32,114 nucleotides of DNA. It comes from Candidatus Iainarchaeum sp. (GTDB lineage Archaea; Iainarchaeota; Iainarchaeia; Iainarchaeales; UBA10191). Shown one piece after another: positions 7,517 to 14,672 of the stretch; position 1 is the first letter of the stretch; each line of letters opens with the position of its first letter. The stretch spans positions 1 through 32,114 of the forward strand of contig JAUSFL010000007.1 in the NCBI GenBank assembly GCA_030649735.1, written 5' to 3'. The translations under genes and the position numbers were made by a program. Under the pieces are notes generated by a model. The model worked only from the letters and a program-made list of their open reading frames with translations, had not been told where the DNA came from and ran no database searches.

Positions 7517-9291
7517 TTGCCGTAAAAGTACTCGCCTGATTTTTTCTGCTCTTGGTCAAGCACTGAATCCTGTTTGTTGATTCGCGGCCTTCCGCTTTCT
7601 GCATCCCTGCGCATTGTAATCCCCTGCATTTTCAGGAAAGAATTCATTCCGTCACGCATGCTTTTTGGCTCCAAGGCCTTTCCTTCAATGCCTGGAATTC
7701 CTTCAAAAACAATTATCCTGTTGCTTACAAAATCCTGGAATAAAATGTCGTGGTCCACGACAAAGGCCGCCTTTTTTTTAATGTCAATGATTCTTCTGAT
7801 GCAGCTTGCTGCCTGAAGCCTTTGTTCTACATCCAAGAATGCCGAAGGCTCGTCCAAAAGATACAAGTCTGCGTTTGCGCGTGAAAGGCAAAGCGCTATT
7901 GCGACTCTCTGCAGTTCTCCTCCAGAGAGCTTGTCAAGGCTTTTTTCCATTAGCGCTTCAATGTTCAGGCGCTTTTTCACTTCTCCATTGAATAATTCTG
8001 AGTCAATGCTTGGGCTGTTGAATAATTCTCTTACAATTACTCCCTTTTTTGCGCTGATGTACTGCGGCTTGTAGGAAACGCTTTTTTTGAATTCAATTCC
8101 TTTATTGTCTGCCTTCAAAAGCCCTGCGAGCATTTTCACGAAAGTTGTTTTTCCAATTGCGTTAGGCCCTAAGATTCCCAAGACTTCGCCTTCCTTGATG
8201 ATTCCTGCGTTTGTCTCCAGCCTGAAACTTCCCAAGGATTTCTGCAATTTAGGGTATTCCGCAATTATTTTGGACTTGGTTATTTCTGAAGGCGGCTTGA
8301 TGTCAAACTTTAATTCAGTGCTTCTGAAGCGCAGGTTTTCGTCCTTCAAGTAGCCTTCCAAGAATTCGTTAATGCCTGCTTTCACTGTTTTTGGATTGCT
8401 TATGACCCCAAAAGCGCCTGGAGTGCCGAAAAACAAGTGAATTGTGTCGGACAGGTAGTCCAATACTGCCAAGTCGTGCTCTATTACAATAACGCTTTTT
8501 TCCAATGCAAGTTCGCGCAGTATTTTAGCCACTTTAAGCCTTTCTGAAACATCAAGGTAGTTTGAAGGCTCGTCAAAAAAGTACAATTCTGCATTTTGCA
8601 TTATTGCCGTGGCAATTGCCGCCCTTTGGAGCTCTCCGCCTGAAAGCTGCGAGAGCTTTCTTTGCATTATTTTTTTCAAATCCAATTTTTTTTCCAATTC
8701 TTGCAGGATTTTTCTTTCATCTTTTTCCTTAAGCCATTCTTCAAGGCTTTTTTCAATTTCAGAAAGTTCTGTAATGTTCTGCTGCTTTAGCGCCAGCCTC
8801 ATTTTCTTGCCATAGAGTTTTTTGAAGAATGCCTGGATTTCCTTTCCTTTAAAGTATTCGATTATTTTTTTTTGCTCTTGAGGCTTTGAAAAATCCCCCA
8901 AGTTTGGCACAATGCTGCCTGAAAGAATGTTGATGCAGGTTGTTTTTCCGCAGCCGTTCTGGCCCAAAAGCCCGACAATGCTTTTTTCCTTTGGAACCGG
9001 AAGCCTGTAAAGCCTGAAAGAGTTTTTTCCATACTGGTGTATTGGTTCTTTCAAGTTCAATGAAAGGTTTTCCACAGTGATCGCCTTGAAAGGGCATTTT
9101 TTAACGCACAAAAGGCAGGCCACGCAAAGCTCTTCAGAAATTGCCGGCTTTAATCCCTGCTCGTGCTTTATGCATTCTTTTTGCATTCTGTTGACTGGAC
9201 AGACCTTTTCGCAAAGGTAAAAGCCGCATTTTTCAAAATTGCACAAGTCATAGTCAATGACTGCAATTCTTTTCCTCAAGTCTTGTGGCAT
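7513..9291 (-). CDS. abce1: ABCE1/Rli1 ribosome recycling ATPase
   Basis: Cytoplasmic Fe-S twin-ATPase that splits 70S ribosomes after termination or after Pelota-mediated rescue. Length 592 is standard. The N-terminal Fe-S region has cysteines at about 17, 22, 27 and 31, followed by LCVACLLCVKKCPFKAI (about 55-71). Nucleotide domain 1 has GQNGCGKTT, LSGGELQRAAIA and ELYFFDEPSNYLDV. Domain 2 has LGPNAIGKTTF (usually GPNGIGKT), LSGGELQRVAIAL and LYLLDEPSAFLDV. The ATG is preceded by an AAGGAA Shine-Dalgarno-like stretch. It lies between a small two-TM gene and the AsnB-like gene on the same strand, and the operon is divergent from Pelota, its functional partner. Confidence 0.97.
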   Translation of the reverse strand: MPQDLRKRIAVIDYDLCNFEKCGFYLCEKVCPVNRMQKECIKHEQGLKPAISEELCVACLLCVKKCPFKAITVENLSLNLKEPIHQYGKNSFRLYRLPVPKEKSIVGLLGQNGCGKTTCINILSGSIVPNLGDFSKPQEQKKIIEYFKGKEIQAFFKKLYGKKMRLALKQQNITELSEIEKSLEEWLKEKDERKILQELEKKLDLKKIMQRKLSQLSGGELQRAAIATAIMQNAELYFFDEPSNYLDVSERLKVAKILRELALEKSVIVIEHDLAVLDYLSDTIHLFFGTPGAFGVISNPKTVKAGINEFLEGYLKDENLRFRSTELKFDIKPPSEITKSKIIAEYPKLQKSLGSFRLETNAGIIKEGEVLGILGPNAIGKTTFVKMLAGLLKADNKGIEFKKSVSYKPQYISAKKGVIVRELFNSPSIDSELFNGEVKKRLNIEALMEKSLDKLSGGELQRVAIALCLSRANADLYLLDEPSAFLDVEQRLQAASCIRRIIDIKKKAAFVVDHDILFQDFVSNRIIVFEGIPGIEGKALEPKSMRDGMNSFLKMQGITMRRDAESGRPRINKQDSVLDQEQKKSGEYFYGK

Positions 9292-9344
9292 AAAATTCCT
9301 TAATTTACCTTAAAAAACCAGAAAAAGATTTTCTTTAAAGTTTT

Positions 9345-9542
9345 TTAATTCGCTAAAAGCAATGCTCCAATGAGCAATAGCATTAATGCAAACGCCATTA
9401 TCACGCCGTTTATTGTAACGCTTGCCATGTCAATGACTGCTTTTGCAGGATTTGCAGGCCCGTTGAATATCAGCAAAAACTCTCCCGCAAGGACTGCTAG
9501 TGAAATTACTATAGCTATTAGGCTGGTCCTGTTGAATCCCAT
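9345..9542 (-). CDS. Small two-helix membrane protein, unknown function
   Basis: 65 residues, nearly all hydrophobic: helices at about 8-27 (LIAIVISLAVLAGEFLLIF) and 45-64 (GVIMAFALMLLLIGALLLA), joined by a loop GPANPAKAVIDMASVT. The ATG at 9542 has a good ribosome-binding site (AAGGTGA, about 8 nt upstream) and a TATA region at 9578-9586. It is the first gene of the ABCE1 operon, 53 nt upstream of abce1. I do not recognise a family. The strong translation signal and the membrane pattern make it a real gene. Confidence 0.65.
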   Translation of the reverse strand: MGFNRTSLIAIVISLAVLAGEFLLIFNGPANPAKAVIDMASVTINGVIMAFALMLLLIGALLLAN

Positions 9543-9577
9543 ATTCGCATCACCTTAATATTAAGTTCCAGTTTTAG

Positions 9578-9586
9578 ATTTATAAA
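9578..9586. promoter_or_regulatory. Near-symmetrical TATA box shared by Pelota and the ABCE1 operon
   Basis: ATTTATAAA reads as a TATA box on either strand. On + it lies about 23-25 nt before the TTG start of Pelota (9605), implying a leaderless mRNA. On - it lies about 38 nt before the ATG at 9542, leaving room for the AAGGTGA ribosome-binding site (about 9549-9555). It is the only TATA-like stretch in the 62-nt divergent gap apart from AATATTAA at about 9557-9564. Shared use is inferred from spacing. Confidence 0.55.
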
Positions 9587-9604
9587 GCGTAATGGTGCAT
9601 TGTT

Positions 9605-10639
9605 TTGAAAATTTTGAAAATTGACAAGTTGGAGAATTTTGTGGAGTTAATTCCGCACAATTTTGACGACTTGTGGGTTTTGGAGCAGTTTCTGCAAAAA
9701 GGGGACATTATTTCAGGCCATTCCACGCGTTCTTTCAAGCCAAAAAACAGCGAAACAACTGTCCGGAAGAACGTGTTCCTTGAATTGGAGGTTGAAAAGC
9801 CGGAATTCCACAAGTTTTCCGGAAGCCTGAAGGTTTTGGGAATAATCCTTTCAGGCAGGCCTGAAGAGTTTGTTGAAATCAAGGCGCATCATTCCTTGGA
9901 AATTGAATTGAATGAAAAATTGAGGGTGAAAAAAAAGCAGCTTTCAGAATTCGAGCTTGACTTATTGCGCAAGGCAGAAAAAGCGACTTTACAGCCCAAA
10001 CTGATGGTTGTGCTGTTGGATGACGAGGAAGCCACAATCGCCGAATTGAAAGGCTTTGGCTTTGAAACTAAAGCGAAAATTCTCGCCCAGCGTGCGGGAA
10101 AAGGATTTGCAGACCAGGCTGAAAGCAAGTTTTTTCCAGAAATCCTGAAAAAAATCCAGGACTCAAGGCCTGAAAGCCTGCTTGTTGCAGGAATGGGCTT
10201 TGCATTGGATGATTTCAAGAAATTCCTGAAAGACAAGGCGCCGGCATTGAAAGCCTCTTTTGAAAGCGTTAATTCCGTAGGCCACACTGGCTTGAGCGAG
10301 CTATTGAAGCGCGGTGTAGCGTTAAAGGCATTGCAGGAAAGCGAGGCCGCGAAAGAGTCAGCGCTAATGTCAGAGTTCTTGAAAGAATTGGGCAAAAACA
10401 CAGGGCTTTTTGCTTACGGCATTGACGAAGTCTCAAAGGCAATTGAAGCCAAAGCCGTGAAGCAATTGCTTGTTTCGCAAAATTCTTTTTTTGAAAACCG
10501 CAAATTGCTTGAGCCTTTAATGCGTTCTTGCGAGCGCGCAAAGGCAGAAGTTCACGTGTTTGTTTCAAAAAGCGACGCGCTCCAGCAGCTTGAAGGATTC
10601 GGCGGCTTTGCAGCGCTCTTGAAGTACAAAATGCTCTAG
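9605..10639 (+). CDS. pelA: Pelota/Dom34 mRNA surveillance factor
   Basis: eRF1-like protein that enters the A site of stalled ribosomes and, with aEF1A and then ABCE1, frees them. Length 344 is normal. The N-terminal Sm-like domain reads MKILKIDKLENFVELIP and DDLWVLEQFLQKGDIISG. The central eRF1-2-like domain reads LMVVLLDDEEATIAEL, and the C-terminal eRF1-3-like domain reads VKQLLVSQNSF and HVFVSKSDALQQLEGFGGFAALLKY. The GGQ loop of release factors is absent, as expected for Pelota. The start is TTG at 9605, because MKILK is the family N-terminus; with the TATA box at 9578 the message would be leaderless. It is divergent from the ABCE1 operon. Confidence 0.95.
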   Translation: MKILKIDKLENFVELIPHNFDDLWVLEQFLQKGDIISGHSTRSFKPKNSETTVRKNVFLELEVEKPEFHKFSGSLKVLGIILSGRPEEFVEIKAHHSLEIELNEKLRVKKKQLSEFELDLLRKAEKATLQPKLMVVLLDDEEATIAELKGFGFETKAKILAQRAGKGFADQAESKFFPEILKKIQDSRPESLLVAGMGFALDDFKKFLKDKAPALKASFESVNSVGHTGLSELLKRGVALKALQESEAAKESALMSEFLKELGKNTGLFAYGIDEVSKAIEAKAVKQLLVSQNSFFENRKLLEPLMRSCERAKAEVHVFVSKSDALQQLEGFGGFAALLKYKML

Positions 10640-10660
10640 AACTGCCTGGCTTGGGAAAGC

Positions 10661-10957
10661 TTACCTGAACATTTCAAAGCTTTTCCTTAATTTTTCCCAC
10701 TCTTGCAGGAAAATTTTTCCTTCAGCAGTCACGAAAAATCTTTGCTTGCCCGCAACCATTACTTTTTCAATGAAGTTTAGGTCAAGGCATTTTTGGAAAA
10801 TGCGCTTTGCGTTTTTCTTGTAAAGGAAAAAAATTTCGTCTTCAGTCAACGCCTGCGTTTGAAGGCTTTTCAAAAACCTTATTACTTCATCATCCTGGAC
10901 TGCAGAGTACTGGTCCGGATGCTCTAAAAAATACTGGCTTACTTCGTTATCTTCCAT
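10661..10957 (-). CDS. Small winged-helix-like protein
   Basis: 98 residues. The C-terminal half (ALTEDEIFFLYKKNAKRIFQKCLDLNFIEKV, then KQRFFVTAEGKIFLQEW) has the helix-turn-helix plus beta-wing pattern of a winged-helix domain. The N-terminal 35 residues are acidic (EDNEVSQYF, QDDEVIRFL). It might be a transcription regulator or another nucleic-acid-binding protein; I do not recognise a named family. It lies 45 nt downstream of elp3 on the same strand and converges with Pelota. Confidence 0.6.
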   Translation of the reverse strand: MEDNEVSQYFLEHPDQYSAVQDDEVIRFLKSLQTQALTEDEIFFLYKKNAKRIFQKCLDLNFIEKVMVAGKQRFFVTAEGKIFLQEWEKLRKSFEMFR

Positions 10958-11002
10958 TGAATTTCACGCTTTTGGTTTCCTGAAATATTAGTGCTGGAAA
11001 GC

Positions 11003-12580
11003 TTAAAGTAGTTTGCTTTCAAAAACTCCGTCATCAAAATAGCCTTGCTTTCTGTAGTATTCTTTCACTCCAATTCCTGAAATCACTGAAAGCTTTCCAA
11101 AGCCCAATTCTTGCCTTGCGATTTCTTCAGCTTCTGAAAGGAGCTTTTTTCCAATTCCAAAATGCTGTATTTTTGCCGGGTTTTTTTTCCCGATTCCCAA
11201 CGCAGTTCCGTAAACATGCAATTCGCGCACTAATGCAGAGTCCTGCAATTCTTTCCTGAAAGGCTCGAATGGCTTTCTCAAGCGCAAAAAACCGTAAAGG
11301 TTTTCGGCATCATCTTCCATTGAAAGGAAAATTTCCTTTCCATTGCTTGCATTGTAGTCAATTCTTTCAACGTGCAGTTTTTCAAAGGCAGGAGTTTTGC
11401 TTTTCAAGTACTCCGCAAGGCCAATCTCGCGGCAGCGAATGCAACCGCATTTTTCCCCAAGCTCTGCAAGCCGTTTGTGGACCAATTGCCGAATGTTCGA
11501 GCTTTTCACTCCGGCCTCAATGAATTGCGTTGGAATGTCCCTTTGAATCCTCATTACGCGGACCCATTTTGGAAAAAACCTTTTCGCTTTCACAATGAAT
11601 TCGACTGCCTTTTCGTCATCAAACGGCTCAAAATCCCCGCGTTTCCACAAATTGTAAAGCCTTGTTCCCTTCATTACAAGGCAAGGATAGATTTTTGCCA
11701 TGTCCGGCCTGAATTCTTGCTCTGAAAAGACTTTCTTGAAAGCCAATAGGTCTTTTTTGAAATTGCTGTAAGGCAGTCCAGGCATCAAGTGATAATTTAT
11801 TTTCAATGCAGAGTCTTTGAGCAATTGAGTTGCCTGCACAACGTCTTTTACAGTGTGCCCGCGGTTTAGTTTCTTGTACAAGTCGTCAAATACTGTTTGC
11901 ACTCCAAGCTCAACGCGCGTTGCGCCAAAATCAAGCATTCTGTCAATTTCTGTCTTTCCGCAATAGTCCGGCCTTGTTTCAAAAGTCAAGCCCACAATCC
12001 TGTGGATTGAATGCTCCGCGTTCTTTTTTGCGGCTTTAAGGCTTTTTGAATTCTTCCAGTTCACTGCATTAAAGCAGTCAAGCATGAATTTTTTCTGGAA
12101 ATTGAAGGGCGCTGCCGGAAAAGTCCCGCCCATTATTATCAATTCTATTTTTTCTGCAGAGTGGCCCATTTCTTCCAATTGTTTAATGCGGCCTTGAATT
12201 TGCTTTCTTGCATTGAATTTTGCCTGCAGTGCGCGTAAAGTTGCAGGCTCTCTTCCAGTATAACTTTTTGGGGTTTCTTCATCAACCAGGCTGTTAGGGC
12301 AGTAAATGCATTTTCCCGGGCATTTTTGCGGTTTTGGCATTAAGGCGACTGCAACAATTCCTGAAATGCTTTTCACATGCTTCATTTCAAGCAATTTCAA
12401 CAGCCTTTCATTCCGTTTTTTCGCGAAAGAAAGAATTGTAGCGTTTGAAGGCGCAAAATCAATTTTGTGCTTTTTGCAAAGAGTGTTTTTGAGCTTGTTT
12501 AGCTGCTTAATGTTTTCAACACTGCCTTTGTTTACTGCCTTAATGATTTCAAGGCAGTACTTTGATTTTGGGCTTTGCAT
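11003..12580 (-). CDS. elp3: Elp3-type tRNA wobble-uridine modification enzyme
   Basis: Radical-SAM/acetyltransferase that installs the carboxymethyl-type group on U34 of tRNAs. 525 residues. The radical-SAM cysteines are in KCPGKCIYCPNS (about residues 77-88), preceded by the conserved GIVAVALMPKP. ELIIMGGTFPA, GLTFETRPDYC and LGVQTVFDDLYKKLNRGHT are typical core motifs. The C-terminal GNAT domain shows HVYGTALGIG and HFGIGKKLLSEAEEIA (acetyl-CoA loop) and ends GVKEYYRKQGY. The ATG at 12580 follows TTTAACAC about 30 nt upstream, a possible TATA box. Archaeal Elp3 works without the other Elongator subunits, and none is seen here. Confidence 0.96.
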   Translation of the reverse strand: MQSPKSKYCLEIIKAVNKGSVENIKQLNKLKNTLCKKHKIDFAPSNATILSFAKKRNERLLKLLEMKHVKSISGIVAVALMPKPQKCPGKCIYCPNSLVDEETPKSYTGREPATLRALQAKFNARKQIQGRIKQLEEMGHSAEKIELIIMGGTFPAAPFNFQKKFMLDCFNAVNWKNSKSLKAAKKNAEHSIHRIVGLTFETRPDYCGKTEIDRMLDFGATRVELGVQTVFDDLYKKLNRGHTVKDVVQATQLLKDSALKINYHLMPGLPYSNFKKDLLAFKKVFSEQEFRPDMAKIYPCLVMKGTRLYNLWKRGDFEPFDDEKAVEFIVKAKRFFPKWVRVMRIQRDIPTQFIEAGVKSSNIRQLVHKRLAELGEKCGCIRCREIGLAEYLKSKTPAFEKLHVERIDYNASNGKEIFLSMEDDAENLYGFLRLRKPFEPFRKELQDSALVRELHVYGTALGIGKKNPAKIQHFGIGKKLLSEAEEIARQELGFGKLSVISGIGVKEYYRKQGYFDDGVFESKLL

Positions 12581-12620
12581 AATGAATTAGTAAAGTGTTA
12601 AATTTTTCAATTGCTGGCTT

Positions 12621-13409
12621 TCAAGCCAGTTGTCCAATGAAAGAATTGAACCAGTAATACGGCAAAAGGCTTGGAGTGAAGAATGGAAAACCGTACAATG
12701 CGGCCTCGTACTTGCTTTTCAGGCTTGGCTTCACTTCAATTCTAGGACTTATTTCACTCAGCACTTTTTCAGTAAGCAATGATTTTGTAAAGAAAGAGAA
12801 TTTTTTCACCCCATAATTTTTTGGGCTTATTGCAATGACCAACTGCTGTGAAGACTTTGGCTTTAATGTTAAAGTTTTGGGCGCAAACCAAGTTAGCGGC
12901 AAAGAAGAATAGATTTCCACCTTGTGCTCTGCTATTGAATCGTTGTTTAAAGTATAAACGAAAGTAATGTCTTCGCCGGAATTTGCTGTTTTCTTCAATG
13001 AATCAACCTGGCTTGTAATCAAGTCGTCCTGGACGAAAACCAAAAACCCGGCCTTTTGCTGGCTTCCTTTGGCGTCTTCCAGCACTGAATCAAACTGGAA
13101 TGCGCCATTGGCTGCTGTTTTTGGCGCAGTAACATGCAATATCAATGTGTTCTTGTTCCTTGCCTGCAAGACTGCTAAAGCAGTCCAGCCTTCAGGAAGG
13201 CTTGCAGCGCTTGCCTTAACCCAATCTTCCTGGCTTCCTGAAAATGTTGAAAAAATAATTTCCAAAGTTTCTCCAGCCTGAATGCTTCCAGCCTCAATAA
13301 CCTGGTTTTCCAAGGAGTATTTCTCGACTGGCGAAACAACCTTGACGTCAGCCAGCGCTATTGCAGAAAATAACAAAACAGCAATCAAAACAAGAGTTTT
13401 TTTTAACAT
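12621..13409 (-). CDS. Secreted protein of unknown function
   Basis: 262 residues with a clear Sec signal peptide, MLKKTLVLIAVLLFSAIALA, cleaved about residue 20. The mature part looks like one or two beta-sandwich domains of the NEW3/CARDB kind (QAGETLEIIF, LPEGWTALAV, GEDITFVYTLNNDS, LPLTWFAPKTLTLKPKSSQQ). It ends with an aromatic stretch (FPFFTPSLLPYYWFNSF) that might contact the membrane but is short for an anchor. GTGA lies about 8 nt before the ATG. It is divergent from the phosphoesterase gene, with overlapping promoters. No enzyme motif is visible. Confidence 0.65.
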   Translation of the reverse strand: MLKKTLVLIAVLLFSAIALADVKVVSPVEKYSLENQVIEAGSIQAGETLEIIFSTFSGSQEDWVKASAASLPEGWTALAVLQARNKNTLILHVTAPKTAANGAFQFDSVLEDAKGSQQKAGFLVFVQDDLITSQVDSLKKTANSGEDITFVYTLNNDSIAEHKVEIYSSLPLTWFAPKTLTLKPKSSQQLVIAISPKNYGVKKFSFFTKSLLTEKVLSEISPRIEVKPSLKSKYEAALYGFPFFTPSLLPYYWFNSFIGQLA

Positions 13410-13419
13410 TGCTTCACTT

Positions 13420-13448
13420 TTATTATAAAAGCTGAAAATATTTTAAAA
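13420..13448. promoter_or_regulatory. Overlapping divergent TATA boxes
   Basis: The 43-nt gap between the secreted-protein gene (-) and the phosphoesterase gene (+) holds two AT boxes. TTATTATAAAA (13420-13430) lies about 29 nt before the + start at 13453. AATATTTTAAAA (13437-13448) lies about 30 nt before the - start at 13409. Each promoter therefore lies within the other's initiation region, so the two are likely mutually exclusive (inference). Confidence 0.45.
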
Positions 13449-13452
13449 GGTA

Positions 13453-14124
13453 ATGTGCTTGAAAGCCCTAGTTTTTGGCGATATCCACTCAGAAACCGAA
13501 AAAGTGCAGGAATTGGCGGACAAAACCAGCGGGCAAGCCTTCGAGCTTGTTTTAATAACTGGCGACTTCACCAATGAAGGAACCTTGAAATTTGCCGAAA
13601 AAACAATTTCAATCATTGAAAAAGCCTTTCCGAAAGCGAGAATTCTTGCAATTCCAGGCAATCAAGACAGCAAGGAAATCATTGAATTCCTTGAAAGCAA
13701 AGGCGCCAGCCTTCACAAGAAAGCCGTGGAATTCAATGGCTTTGAGTTCATTGGAATCGGGGGCGGAAAGCCAGTCAACACTTTTTATAGGATTAATGCC
13801 GGAGAGTTGGAGGCCAAAAAATTCTTCAAGGAAAACTATCCTGCTTCCGGAAAGCCAGTGATTGTTTTAACCCACACTCCTCCTTCAGGAGCCAGCATTG
13901 GAAAGACTGCCACTGGAATTGACTTGGGCCTTAAGGCATTGCGTGAAACAATTGAGGAAAAACAGCCATTGCTTGTAATTTGCGGTCACGTGCACGAGGC
14001 CTTTGGCGAAGACTTCATTGGCAAAACATTATGCATTAATGTGGGCCCATTAACGCATGGAAATGCAGTGATTTTGGAATTGAATGGCTTTGAAAAACCG
14101 AAATTTGAGAGAATAAAATTTTAG
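13453..14124 (+). CDS. Calcineurin-like metallophosphoesterase
   Basis: 223-residue cytoplasmic phosphoesterase. Motifs in order: VFGDIHSE (about 8-15), ITGDFTNEG (about 36-44), IPGNQDS (about 70-76), VLTHTPPSG (about 138-146) and ICGHVHEAFG (about 177-186). These give the DxH, GDxxN, GNxD and GHxH two-metal site. The third motif has Gln where the family has His (GNHD to GNQD). The length and motif spacing resemble the archaeal YfcE/MJ0936-like group that acts on phosphodiesters. The substrate is unknown. AAAAGG lies just before the ATG. The next gene, a 2'-5' ligase-like phosphodiesterase, follows after 8 nt, so the pair may act on related RNA or nucleotide ends. Confidence 0.83.
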   Translation: MCLKALVFGDIHSETEKVQELADKTSGQAFELVLITGDFTNEGTLKFAEKTISIIEKAFPKARILAIPGNQDSKEIIEFLESKGASLHKKAVEFNGFEFIGIGGGKPVNTFYRINAGELEAKKFFKENYPASGKPVIVLTHTPPSGASIGKTATGIDLGLKALRETIEEKQPLLVICGHVHEAFGEDFIGKTLCINVGPLTHGNAVILELNGFEKPKFERIKF

Positions 14125-14132
14125 GCGATTGA

Positions 14133-14672
14133 ATGGCTGAAAAAAGACTGTTTGTGGCTGTTGAAATTCCTGCAAAGCAAAAGCAAGAATTGTTTGACAA
14201 ATACTCGCGGCTTTTAGACAGTGAGAAATTCAAGATTGTAATGCCTGAAAGCATGCACTTGACCTTGATGTTTTTGGGAAATGTTGCGGAAGAAAAGATC
14301 GCGGGGCTGGAAGAAAATCTTTCCAAAGTTTCAGCAAAAAAATTCAGGCTCAAGATTGAAGGCGCTGGATTTTTTGGAAAAAACATCCTTTGGATTGGAA
14401 TTTCCAAAGGAAAGCAAGAGATTGAAGGGCTCGCGGCAAATTCAAGGAGCGCTATAGGATTTTTTGGAGAAGAATTCAAGCCGCATTTGACAATTGCCAG
14501 AAACAAGAGCGCTTCAAGCGCAGAGTTTGCACAGGCATTCCGCAAGATCCAAGACGCGAAAATCACTGCAGAATTCTTTGTAGACGGTTTCAATCTTTTG
14601 GAATCGCGGCTTTTGCCTCAAGGCCCGAAGCATTCTGTCTTGAAGGAATTCGCGCTTTCAAATATTGGCTGA
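14133..14672 (+). CDS. thpR: RNA 2',3'-cyclic phosphodiesterase (2'-5' RNA ligase family)
   Basis: 179 residues with the two HxT motifs of the LigT/2H superfamily: MHLTLMFLGNV (about residues 46-56) and PHLTIARNK (about 118-126), about 70 residues apart as usual. The opening KRLFVAVEIPA is the standard first strand. Members hydrolyse 2',3'-cyclic phosphate at RNA ends, and in vitro can join tRNA halves by 2'-5' links. That may matter in a genome with an intron-containing tRNA in the same window. It is translationally close to the phosphoesterase upstream (8 nt). Its 3' end overlaps the convergent secretion ATPase gene by 15 nt. Confidence 0.9.
   Translation: MAEKRLFVAVEIPAKQKQELFDKYSRLLDSEKFKIVMPESMHLTLMFLGNVAEEKIAGLEENLSKVSAKKFRLKIEGAGFFGKNILWIGISKGKQEIEGLAANSRSAIGFFGEEFKPHLTIARNKSASSAEFAQAFRKIQDAKITAEFFVDGFNLLESRLLPQGPKHSVLKEFALSNIG

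Noticed and set aside
12614..12629. CTGGCTT-TC-AAGCCAG inverted repeat as a terminator
   Set aside because: It overlaps the stop codon of the secreted-protein gene and is not followed by a convincing T-tract in that direction. Archaeal termination does not need a hairpin. Left uncalled.
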